Below, in pieces: positions 11,432 to 21,099 of a stretch of 64,000 bases of DNA (positions within the stretch are counted from its first letter, which is position 1; each line of letters begins with the position of its first letter). The notes below the pieces were generated by a model. It was not told where the DNA came from. It saw only the letters and a list, made by a program, of their open reading frames with translations, and made no database searches. Source of the stretch: Brienomyrus brachyistius (Eukaryota; Chordata; Actinopteri; Osteoglossiformes; Mormyridae); the NCBI RefSeq assembly GCF_023856365.1, contig NW_026042416.1, forward strand, positions 62,001-126,000, written 5' to 3'. The position numbers and the translations under genes were made by a program.

Positions 11432-12447
11432 AGTCTTGTGGTGCGTTCGTTTTTCTCTCGGAACTTGGAAATTCCAAATTGGGTGACATCACATCCAACA
11501 ATCTCCCGTTCAAGCTAGCACAACTCGGAACAAACATGGCTGCCTCCATGAATACGCTGCTGTGTTGTTGCTTTATATTTTAGCAGTTATGGAGTAAGAT
11601 TATTATTTCAGACAAATAAACAAGAAACAGGAACTAGTCAAACCACATTAAAAGCTTTATAAAGTATTTTAGTACATTCATAGCGATATTCTTTTTTCGA
11701 GAGGCAAACAAACTACAAACAAACCAAAAACACTAACAAGTCTGGTAAAAATCTGATATTGCATGTTAGGATACTGTTTACGGTCACAATATGGTATTCT
11801 CTAAATCGAACACGTGCAATTACATTAATAATTACTAATAATTATAAATAATAATAATAATAAATGGGCGGTATGGTCGTGCACTGGTTAGCACTGTTGC
11901 CTCACACCTCTGGGACCCAGGTTCAAATCTCCGCCTGGGTCACATGTGTGTGGAGTTTGCATGTTCTCCCCATGTCGTCGTGGGGTTTCCTCCGGGTACT
12001 CCGGTTCCCCCCCACAGTCCAAAAACATGCTGAGGCTAATTGGACTTGCTAAATTGCCCGTAGGAATGCATGTGAGAGTGCATGGTGTGTGTGAGTGTGC
12101 CCTGCGATGGGCTGGCCCCCCATCCTGGGTTGTTCCCAGCCTCGTGCCCATTGCTTCCGGGATAGGCTCCGGACCCCCCGTGACCCAGTAGGATAAGCAG
12201 TTTGGAAAATGGATGGATGGGATAATAATAAATTTAACAAAATAAACATTTTTAAGGATTTGTAAAATAGAATTAATGTTGAGTGTGTAAGCCGCCATGT
12301 TGAAATTACGTCACAGGGGCAACTCGGACAAGAAGATTCTGTCAGACATTAACGTCATAAAAGAGGCGTTTCTAATGGGAAGTGATGTTTTTCGTGACGT
12401 TTTTGTCCGAGTTGGAGTGAAATAATCAAACGCAGCATGTGTTCCTA
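11432..12447. mobile_element. Insertion into LTR copy A, itself carrying a SINE
   Basis: Alignment with copy B (27460-27485) shows that this block is absent there. Its ends are weakly inverted: TGGTGCGTTCG at the left and CAAACGCAGCA at the right. It is therefore probably a non-autonomous DNA transposon. A SINE at 11867-12220 inserted into it afterwards, giving a three-level nest. Confidence 0.5.
11867..12220 (+). mobile_element. tRNA-derived SINE, copy 3
   Basis: Nearly full-length plus-strand copy with tRNA-like head (GCACTGGTTAGCACTG...GGTTCAAATC), the conserved central body and an ATGGATGGATGGG tail. It lies inside the DNA-transposon-like insertion of LTR copy A. Confidence 0.85.
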
Positions 12448-12710
12448 TTTGAAGAGAATATTCTATTTTTATTCTAAGGAACTACAGAAAATCAGCTCTG
12501 CATGTGATCTCCCCTTTACTGCTCGAGCAGGGCACACGCACATCAACAAGTGTCAAGGCAGCAAGTGCATGCAAACAACTTCTCAGGACGGTTACAGTAT
12601 AGGACCTTCAGAAAGAGCCAGACTGCGGCGTCATTCAGAGATTCCATTGTCTAAGGCTTGCACTAAAACATTACAGCATATTTAAACAAAGTAGCATGGC
12701 ACCTGTGTCA

Positions 12711-13084
12711 GAATCCCTCCCTGCCTTGTTCTGTTCTCTCTTTGTTGTCCCCATTTAGCCAGCACATGTCACTGGCCATCCTGACTCCTCTTTTGATTGT
12801 GGGTTTTAAGGATATCAGTGGGTCTGTGTTTTCATAATTGTCCCCCAGGCCACCATGCTGCTCAGCCCTTGATTCCAACTACAGTTGCAATCAGGTGGTT
12901 CTCAATCTACTAGGACTGTATAACAGGATTGGCCACCTGTTCTACCTTTACTCGTTCAGCCGCATTCATGAGTCTGGCCTATAGGTTATTCAAATTTTGT
13001 CCTGCCAAATTTACCGGACAGGAGGTGGACACTGCAAATGAATGTGTGAATACTCCAATACCTACATCTTTACAAGTTACCTGA
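12711..13084 (-). repeat. Non-coding segment between gag fragment and 3' LTR of element A
   Basis: This stretch is colinear, in opposite orientation, with 30165-30598 next to copy C. In both places it joins the end of a gag-like frame to the polypurine tract and LTR with no recognisable pol sequence. It carries stops in all frames. The shared structure means that the gag-to-LTR junction predates dispersal of the two copies. Confidence 0.6.
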
Positions 13085-13330
13085 AGTGGTTTGGTAAATG
13101 ATTGTGAGGTTGGAAGTCCTTCTTGATGTCTGTTTGCAGCTCATCCACCAGCAACTGCACGAGTTGTCGCTCCCAGAGGGAATCCCACTCTCGGTCCGCT
13201 GGAGGGTCCATCTCACTGTAGCTGGAGTATGTTTCCATCAGTCACTTGGCGTGGGGCTCACAGAATTTACCAGGCTCCTGTTTAATCTGACGCACCTTAG
13301 TCCAGTCCATGCATCTGGGGAACTTCTCTG
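13085..13330 (-). pseudogene. Retroelement gag (capsid-like) fragment
   Basis: Minus-strand translation gives a capsid-like segment with a W.KVRQIKQEPG block, then YSSYSEMD, then QLLVDELQTDIKK. This is the helix pattern of the C-terminal capsid region in vertebrate retroviral or Gypsy-like Gag. At least one in-frame stop is present. A shorter homologue lies at 30073-30165. It is a non-functional remnant. Confidence 0.5.
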
Positions 13331-13714
13331 AAAATCTCTGGCAGATTCTTTGCAGCTATACTTGATATTGGGTACTTGCCGCAACTAAGTAATGGGTTGT
13401 TGAATCAAAGTCCCGTTCCATGTCAAAAATAACCCCATTTTAGGGTTTTGTTAAACAACTGGTCTAATTTGGATGCAGAGGTTCTGCACGGAAGGCCCAG
13501 TCTCTGAAGGGCTGTGGCATAGCGAGGCCTGTTCTGCCTGGAATCCGGCAGGTCACTGGCAACATCCCCCAACTCCTTCATCTATAAGGTCGGGAAACCA
13601 GAACGTTTACTCCCCCTTATGGATAAGGACATACCAACGTTGGGGCAACTCCTGCTGCCTGAGTCTTCAACCAAGTCCAAAACAAAAGTATACAATGTTA
13701 GGAAGGGTAATTCA
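13331..13714. other. Probable upstream part of the gag-bearing element; no frame supported
   Basis: Lies 5' of the gag fragment in element orientation. I cannot support a continuous frame or a second LTR here. Confidence 0.3.
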
Positions 13715-15262
13715 ATGGTATGAGACTGAAACTAGAAACTGTAAATCGGATGGAGTTAAATAGCAATACTGTGGAAGAGGCATGGGAATTTTTTAAAAGC
13801 ACATTGTTGCAAGTGCAAAAGAACTTCATACCCGTTTCCAGAAAAACTAAATCTAGGAAACTGCAACCAAGCTGGTGTCATGACCTGCTTGTACGATCCT
13901 CGTGTGTGCCACGCCCCCTCATTAACCATGTGTGCTGCCCCGATTGTAACCAGCTGTTTTCTGTCAGTTTGAGTAGTCCTGTGTATTTAGTCCACATTCA
14001 AGTCTGTTTCCCCAGTCCTGTCATTGAAATCTCTCGCTGTTGGTACCTGTTTTCATCAATAAACCCTCATTCCCGACTCTCCGTTTCCCGGATCCTTGAT
14101 TCCTCGCTTCCTGCCTGTTCGTCCAGCACGCGATGTCACAGGTGGTTTACTACGAAAATTAAGAATAAAGTCAGGAGCAAAAGGGCTTTCTTCCACAAAT
14201 GGAAATTAACTAATGATTTCAAAATAAAGCAGGAGTATCTAAGTCTACAGGTTTAGTTAATAACAGTTATAAGGATGACGTTAAAAGTTTCTTCCAATAT
14301 TTTAACTCCGAAAGAGCTCTAAAAGCTGAAAATCACTCATTTGCAGGATAGTAAGGGCCTTATAATTGAAAATGAAATTGATATAAATGAGTTTAATGAT
14401 TATTTTACAATGGCTGTTCACAGTAGAATAGCTTACCACCATTTAGTACAAATACAACGATGTCTATGACCAATATATGTATAACTGAGGCTGATGTGGT
14501 ACAAAGCCTAGCTAAGCTCAAAATAAATAAATCGCAAGGCCCTGATGGCATCTTATCTATAGTTTTAAAAGAGATGAGGGGTATTATTAGCCAACCTTTA
14601 ACTTTACTATTCCAGAAATCATTATCTGCTGGTGTGGTATCTTCTGATTGATGTTAGATCATGTCTCATGTCCAGAGAGGCTACAACAGGATCTGGATTT
14701 AATTAGCGACTGGGCTCATACGTGGCAGATGAAATTTAACATAGATAAATATAAGGTAATCCATGCAGGGAGCAGAAATATAGTAAATATAGTAAAGTAC
14801 AGATATTTTATGGGTTCCACTGAAATAAAGGTAGCTGATTACGAGAAAGATCTCGGTGTGTATGTTGATACTTCCATGTCCCACTCTTGCCAGTGTGGGG
14901 AAGCATTAAAAAAAGGCAAAAGGATGTTGGATTAAACTCCACACACCTAGAGATGTAAGTCAAGAGAAGTGATGCTACGATTATATAATTCCTTGGTAAG
15001 ATCCCACCTAGAATACTGTGTGCAGGTTTGGTCACCATACCTTCAGAAGGACATTGCTGCCTTGGAAAAGGTGCAACGTAGGATGACTAGAATGATTCCT
15101 GCACTTAGAGGAATGTCTTATGAGGAGAGGTTCGCTGAGCTGAATCTGTTTAGCCTCAAGCAAAGGAGACTATGGGGGGACATGATCCAGGTATATAAGA
15201 TTCTAACAGGTCGGGATGCTGTTCAGCCAAATGACCATTTCAATATTAATTTAAAATACTAG
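13715..15262 (+). pseudogene. CR1/Rex1-like LINE ORF2 remnant, split and deleted
   Basis: Successive fragments match the order of a jockey/CR1-type reverse transcriptase. A linker with basic residues lies at 13740-13870 and continues at 14143-14250; the early RT motif KINKSQGPDGI lies at 14510-14560; and the C-terminal part lies at 14648-14935 (W..TWQMKFN, then EKDLGVYVD) and 14969-15262 (LVRSHLEYCVQVWSPY and KVQRRMTRMI). The central palm with the FADD catalytic motif is deleted near 14640, and there are frameshifts. A 267-bp DNA transposon (13876-14142) interrupts it. Confidence 0.75.
13876..14142 (+). mobile_element. Short non-autonomous DNA transposon (TGTCA-ended family), copy 2, inside the LINE
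   Basis: The LINE frame reads ...QPSW up to 13875 and resumes with WFTTK at 14143, so the insertion boundaries are defined by the disrupted gene. The element begins TGTCATGACC and ends CGCGATGTCACA, imperfect terminal inverted repeats. It is the reverse-orientation homologue of 4830-5106. Confidence 0.7.
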
Positions 15263-15324
15263 AACTCGTGGCCATAGTGGAAATTAGCTGGAGAACATTT
15301 AAAAATGAATCTGAGGAAGCACTT

Positions 15325-16630
15325 CAATTCAATTCAATTTTATTTATATAGCGCTTTTAACGACATGCATTGTCACAAAGCACTTTACATTTAACCGGCC
15401 AGAACCCCACCAAGCAAGCCTGAGGCGACAGTGGCAAGGAAACTCCCTCTAGCAGGAAGAAACCTTGAGTGGAACCTAGACTCAGAAGGGGACCCCATCC
15501 TCCTCTGGGCGACCAAGGAGCATGAAACTGCATTTACATTGACATTCATTAGAGTTCATATAGTTATAAAGTCCCAGTTGGTTTCATGTAGTTATATCCA
15601 GGAGTCCAGGTGCGGGTTCACACGGTGTAGTCGGCTCGGTATCAGCTCGAAAAAGAGAAGATGGAGAAGAGTTATTGCCCTACACCTAACCGGCAGGACT
15701 AAAGCAACTATGACAGCCTGCCTAAAAGAGTGACCTGGAAGGAAGCACAGGCATGAGGGTTTACAGAGGTTTTGGCGTCAAGCCACCTCCCATCCACAGC
15801 TTAAGTGATCGGCGAGAGTGGCAGGACGACAGCACCAATCCCCCCTTTCCCCTTCAATCTCAAATAACTATGAACCTCCAGATTTCCCATTCACCTTAGA
15901 AAAGAAGATTTAACTATCCAAAAGACTGGCGAAAGAGGTACATCTTAAGCCTTGACTTAAAAGCAGAGATTGTGTCTGAGTTCCGAACACTAATAGGAAG
16001 TTTATTCCATAGCTGTGGTGCTTTATGAGCAAATGCTCTTCCCCCAAAGGTAATGTTCTTTATTCTGGGTACGGATAGAATACCTCCATCTCGTCATCTA
16101 AGTGTATGATTCGGAACGCAAATGAGGTCACTCACATACTGCGGTGCAAGACCATTTACAGCTTTATAGGTTAAGAGCAGTGTTTTGTAGTCAACACGAA
16201 ATCTAACTGGCAGCCAGTGCAGTGAAGATAAAATTGGGGTAATATGATTATATGTTTTAGTTTAACTATTGCTAGTAGCGGTTCAATCAATGCTGGGAGC
16301 ATCGCTGAATAATTTTGATGGAACAGGGTCTAGCATACAAGTAGATGAATTTGAAGATAAAATTAAGTACATCAGTTCTGACTGGTTAACCAATATTCAA
16401 TATTCAAAATGTTCTGTTTAATTGAGCATATTTTTGGTCAAAAAGTTTCATAAAGTCGTCACTGGAAAATAACCAGTGGTCTGGTTATTAGTCAGCTTGG
16501 ACACCATAGTAAATAGGAATCTAGGATTATTTTTGTTTATTTCAATTAGTTCTGATAGATACTAGATGATTTGGCGGCACTAAGAGCCTTTTTGTAGCTA
16601 CCCATAGCCTCTTTCCATGCTAGTTCGAAC
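15325..16630 (+). repeat. Common teleost interspersed repeat
   Basis: Begins with TTCAATTTTATTTATATAGC and continues through a body of the kind found at high copy in fish genomes (AAGGAAACTCCCTCTAGCAG near 15440; GCAGCCAGTGCAGTGAAGAT near 16210). No coding frame. I recognise the repeat but not its superfamily. Confidence 0.6.
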
Positions 16631-17430
16631 ACCACTAGTTTAGTATGATGCCACTTACATTCTGTAAGGACATAAAACTTATAGGTCCTGCAGGCCCCAA
16701 CTCTGATCAGCCTGCATCAGTCTATTTCAGAGCTCCGCTGGCCCAGGCAAGACTGGACTCAACTCGTCAAACCACCCCTTTTAAGGAAGGCAAAGGCCTG
16801 CCGGCTCCTGAGAGACTGGATAGGAATAACTGGAGCAGCACAGAAAAAGCAAGACCTTTCACCCCCGGAGTGACCAGAGTTCCACAATCAATCCACAGCA
16901 ACAACAGCTGTCAGCCTCCAGACACAGACACCTTTTCCACTATAAACAGGATAACTCAGCACACATAGATGTTAGGGACAAATACACGCATGTTTGGTCT
17001 CGTTTGAATAGGCATGAGACGAGGAGTATTATACTCTCAGATTTAAGGCAGTATAGCTTTTCCTAAGAGAAATACAGAAACTTCGGCTCAACCCACCAAA
17101 CTGAGAGAGATTCTCTCATGGTAGAACAAGGGAATTACAACCACCCCCTAAAGTGATCTGATTGGCTGGGGACTTGAGAACCAAGGTCAGCAATGCCCCT
17201 AAAATTAACCATTGACCGAAATTAGTCAGTCTTCAGAAACATGCCATCACCTGGTCTGGATACTTAAGGAAGGGCTTCAGAAGTAGTCGGGGAGTCACTC
17301 TGTAATCAGAGCTCCCGCAGAGAACTGGGTGAAAGTCTATCTGTAGTCAGATACTTTCCACAGAACTTTGTTCACTCTCAGCTGAGGAATGTGAATACAT
17401 GATATGAAGACAACTGGATCACAACTGGAT
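16631..17430. other. No gene recognised
   Basis: A 107-codon open frame at 16645-16968 has biased composition and no motif I recognise. The remainder is unassigned. Confidence 0.4.
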
Positions 17431-17665
17431 CACGGGGGAATCATAAGCAGGGAAGAACACACAGGCAAACAGCAGCAGCAACATTAAAGGCAGGACTGAG
17501 AAGCACATTTATACAAGGCTAAGCAGGGAGCAAACTAGAGGCACCTGAAATGAGTAACACAAGGGCAGGAAGGAGAGGTAAAACAAACGCGGAACAGGCA
17601 TGGCACGTTATACCACACTAGGGAGGAAACGGGAGGTTCAGGAGGGCAGGGTGTGGCAGGGATCC
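17431..17665 (-). mobile_element. Diverged relative of the TGTCA-ended transposon family
   Basis: The internal layout (AGCAGGGAAGAACACACAGG, then a GGCAGGAAGGAGAGG block, ending in GGGTGTGGCAGGGATCCG) resembles the copy at 4830-5106, but the ends are degraded. Low-confidence assignment. Confidence 0.3.
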
Positions 17666-17865
17666 GTTTCAAAATTTAATTTTGGCTTGTACAAACCTTG
17701 GTAAAAGCTGCAAAAGATCGATCAACCACTTTCTGAGCTATTGTCTTAACAAACAAAGCATCTGTTGGGGTGGCGGTGTCTGGGGAATACCATGTGTAAT
17801 ACACCTTGTGAAGATTTATATGTAAAACAAAATATTTTTTGATTCTATCACACATATAGAAATTA

Positions 17866-18221
17866 TCCATCCATCCATTTTCCAAACCGCTTATCCTATT
17901 GGGTCGCGGGGGGTCCGGAGCCTATCCCAGAATCAATGGGCACGAGGCAGGGAACAACCCAGGATGGGGGGCCAGCCCATCGCAGGGCACACTCACACAC
18001 CATCCACTCACACACACACACCTACGGGCAATTCAGCAACTCCAATTAGCCCCAGCATGTTTTTGGACTGTGGGGGGAAACCGGAGTACCCAGAGGAAAC
18101 CCCACAACGACATGGGGAGAACATGCAAACTCCACACACATGTGACCCAGGCGGAGACACGAACCCGGGTCCCAGAGGTGTGAGGCGACAGTGCTAACCA
18201 CTGCACCACCATGCCGCCCCT
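17866..18221 (-). mobile_element. tRNA-derived SINE, copy 4, with 11-bp target duplication
   Basis: Full-length minus-strand copy running from the CCATCCATCC tail complement to the GCCGCCCC head. It is flanked by TATAGAAATTA at 17855-17865 and again at 18222-18232, the target-site duplication expected of LINE-assisted retroposition. The B-box complement (GAACCCGGGTC) lies near 18160. This copy best defines the ends of the family. Confidence 0.9.
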
Positions 18222-18800
18222 TATAGAAATTATTCTAGGTTTAAATAGTAATTTAGCTGAGTAACTAGGCTGAAATTCTAGATAGTTGCAATTTTAAGAA
18301 TTATTACTATTATTCACAGCTTTTAAGCATGCAGTTGGATGACGGATGGATGGATATTCAGCCACCAGAAATGCCAATTGTTGTTAAGAGGATCAAAGTC
18401 TGCAAAGTAGTATGCAGGGTTTAAGGCCAGAACACAGCATACTCTCCGACAGAAAGCATAAAGTTCACTGGGGGAATTTCTGTGGCCACTGCCTGAACAG
18501 CATGTGTGGAGAATGTTTATGAGGGTCGAGCCATGCAGAGCTGCTGGCCCTGGCATGTAATGATGAATCACAAATCAGTTAAAAATCGGTGCAAATGCAT
18601 GAAGATTTAAACCGGCTGATGTGGAAAATGAATCACTATTGTAGGAGTACTTCACAGTACTTTAACAGAAAAACTGGTGTAATATTACATTTGATTTCAC
18701 AATGTGAGTTTGACGTCAGATGTCACTGCGTATCACGTCGACATCGTACGTCAGTTTTTGGTTTTGAGCGAACGCGAGATGATGAATGAATTTGAAACTG

Positions 18801-19097
18801 AGGACGGCACAGTGGTTAGTGCTGGCTTCGGTCCAGGGCCCTTTCTGTGTGGAGTTCGCATGCTCTCCCCGTTTTCGCCGGGGACTCCAGGTTCCTCCCA
18901 CGGTCCAAAAGCATGCAGGATAGGTTGACTGGTGAGTCTAAATTGGCCCTGTAGTTGTGTGAGTGTGTGCGACCTGCGGTGTGTAGGTGACTGCCTGGGC
19001 TTGGTTCCTGTCTGCGCCCCTTGTTCCCGGGATAGGCTCCGGTCTCCCCCGCGATCCCAGTTGGGATTAAGTGGTTTCAGAAAATGGATGGATGGAC
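18801..19097 (+). mobile_element. Diverged SINE of the same superfamily, copy 5
   Basis: Shares the order of blocks with the other copies (ACAGTGGTTAG head, GTGTGGAGTTCGCATG, GGGATAGGCTCCGG, ATGGATGGATGGA tail) but differs at many positions and has lost the B-box region after the head. It is either an older insertion or a separate subfamily. Confidence 0.7.
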
Positions 19098-19544
19098 GCA
19101 CCGCCCGATCTTCAATTGGCGGTGTGGCAGCATATTAGCTTTCCGGTAATCACAAACGAGGAGGAAACAGCGAGAAAAGCACAGACAAGACATAAACTGC
19201 ATGCAAACATTGTAATAGACTGATAACATACACAAACAGGTCCACTGGCACCACCGTGAGCTGAGTGAAGATTATTAAAAGGGCAAAGCACGCTAAAAAG
19301 CTGCACATGCAAACCTTAGCTTATTTATTTGATTTATTTTTTTTTATTTACTTATTTTGATTTGGGATTTTTTTCAACAGTATTTTATTCAAATTCAGTT
19401 GCACTGTTCACAACAGTGTCAACAGTTCAGAAAGATAAATATAAGAATATTTTTGAATATATTTGTCTGCAGCTCATTCTGCAAAAAATGAGAAAATTGT
19501 ATCGTGAACTCAGAATCGTGAATCGTATCAAATGGTGAGTTGAA
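19098..19544. other. No gene recognised; T-rich
   Basis: Contains T-runs around 19320-19380. The short open frames have no recognisable content. Confidence 0.45.
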
Positions 19545-19970
19545 TGTATCGTTACATCCCTAGTTCTTACAGTAGTACTATGGTATGGTGGAGCCACATG
19601 ACAGGAAGGCAGTACATTGCGAAGTCTGTTAAGAACATCATTCGCACTGAACTGCCCTCCATTGACCAGCTGTACTTTAACTGCCACAGTAACAAGGTTC
19701 AGTCTATAATCCAGGACTCTGACCACCATCCACAAACACTGACTAGCAGATTCATGAACAGCTTCATTCGCCAAACAATTCAAACCTGCAGCTTTTGCAT
19801 CCCCTGTAACAGTCATTTCCACGGCAGCTGCACTGTACAGCTGTTACTGCACTTTATCCACCACTGACCACGTATCATCCAGTTTTGTCCTGCTTTGTAT
19901 CGCACTGTTTCTGCACCATGTTGTCTTGTACTCCCTTGTGTTGTTATGCACCATCTGTGTTGTTCTGAGC
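19545..19970 (+). pseudogene. LINE ORF2 C-terminal tail remnant
   Basis: The translation near 19640-19800 (LPSIDQLYFNC..., IIQDSDHHPQT, LTSRFMNSFI) matches the C-terminal tail pattern of L2-like fish LINEs, where a block like this follows the reverse transcriptase. The sequence then enters a T- and TG-rich 3' UTR-like stretch. Frameshifts and missing upstream ORF make it a dead fragment. Confidence 0.5.
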
Positions 19971-21099
19971 AGTGCCATGATGCAATATTACAAAAAGATC
20001 TTGAGGAAATGCAGAGTTCTGGAGGAGATTCTCACAGATCATGGCATGTGTTTATACTGAAGAAACTGTACAAATTGCTAGACATAAAACACAGGACTGG
20101 CAACTGTGGTACGTTTTAACACCTTGATAAAAAACTTAAAATCCATAGTAAGTAGGACAACCTCATAGAACCTTTACTAGTCATTGTTCAGAAGATTAAC
20201 ACGGATTAAAAACCATTACTATGAAAGCACGCTAATCAGTTAAGTTGATTATGTGGAGAGAGAGAAAAAAAACTGTCTTTGAAAAAGATCAACCATAGAA
20301 CGAAGCTGCAGCATTGACACCCCCTAGTGGTGATTTGAAGATAGTTCTGTCTGTAGCAGCTAAGCAGTAGATTTGGCGTCAGGTGCCATGACAAACTCAG
20401 TGCTGCTCGGTTTGAACGGCAGAAGCACAAAAATAAAGGGGGCATCTACTGCACGCCCCCCACCCTTGAAAATGGTACAAATTATCATGCAACAGTTTTC
20501 TTAAGTAAGTCTTTTTGGGCGTCTGCAGAAACCTCCACGATGCGATTGCCCTGATTAAGAAGTGCGCAGCGGATACAATTTGGGATGCATCGTTCATCCG
20601 ATTTATTAATATATAATTATTAGTATGTCTATATTATTTTAGAAACGTTACTTGACGAATATTTTTCATTGAGATTGATTCCCCGTTTAAAATTTTGGTG
20701 ACACTTCATATTTTTTAAGAGAGACAGACAATTTGACGCATGCAATTTGCAGAAATATGTTGTGCCGCTATAAAGTACACAGGCAGCATGACAAACATAA
20801 GTACTCACTGAAGCCATGACATACGCCCGGCTGGCCCCAGCGGTACCCCTAAGAAGAAGGCTTTTTTCACAACCCACGACCATCACGAGGGCAAAAAAAA
20901 CTGAATAGCCTAGAATTTAGTTAATTACAAGGCACATATTTATTGGAGCAAGAGCTCTAACATAAAACTACCTTGTAATTATAAAGTATTATGGCTGTGA
21001 ACAATGTACAAACAGGCACAGAAAGTAAAATACTCCAAAAATGCAAAGAACCTAAATATTTTTGTTTCCACCGATTCACTCTTGATGTGTTAGGAGTCA
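19971..21099. other. No gene recognised
   Basis: AT-rich spacer. Several short open frames on the minus strand between 20236 and 20886 show no known motif or exon structure. Confidence 0.4.

Larger units (their letters stand above)
10776..12710 (-). repeat. LTR-like repeat, copy A (interrupted by a ~1-kb insertion)
   Basis: Homologous to copies at 26893-27740 and 30599-32385. In element orientation (minus strand) it starts TGACACAGG at 12710 and ends CCGTTGATCA at 10776, giving TG...CA ends. The base just outside the start is preceded by a polypurine tract (AAGGCAGGGAGGG), as expected 5' of a 3' LTR, and farther upstream lies a gag fragment (13085-13330). A ~1-kb insertion at about 11432-12447 splits it. 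On the opposite strand parts are open in frame in all copies, but this is antisense to the element and probably fortuitous. Confidence 0.6.
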
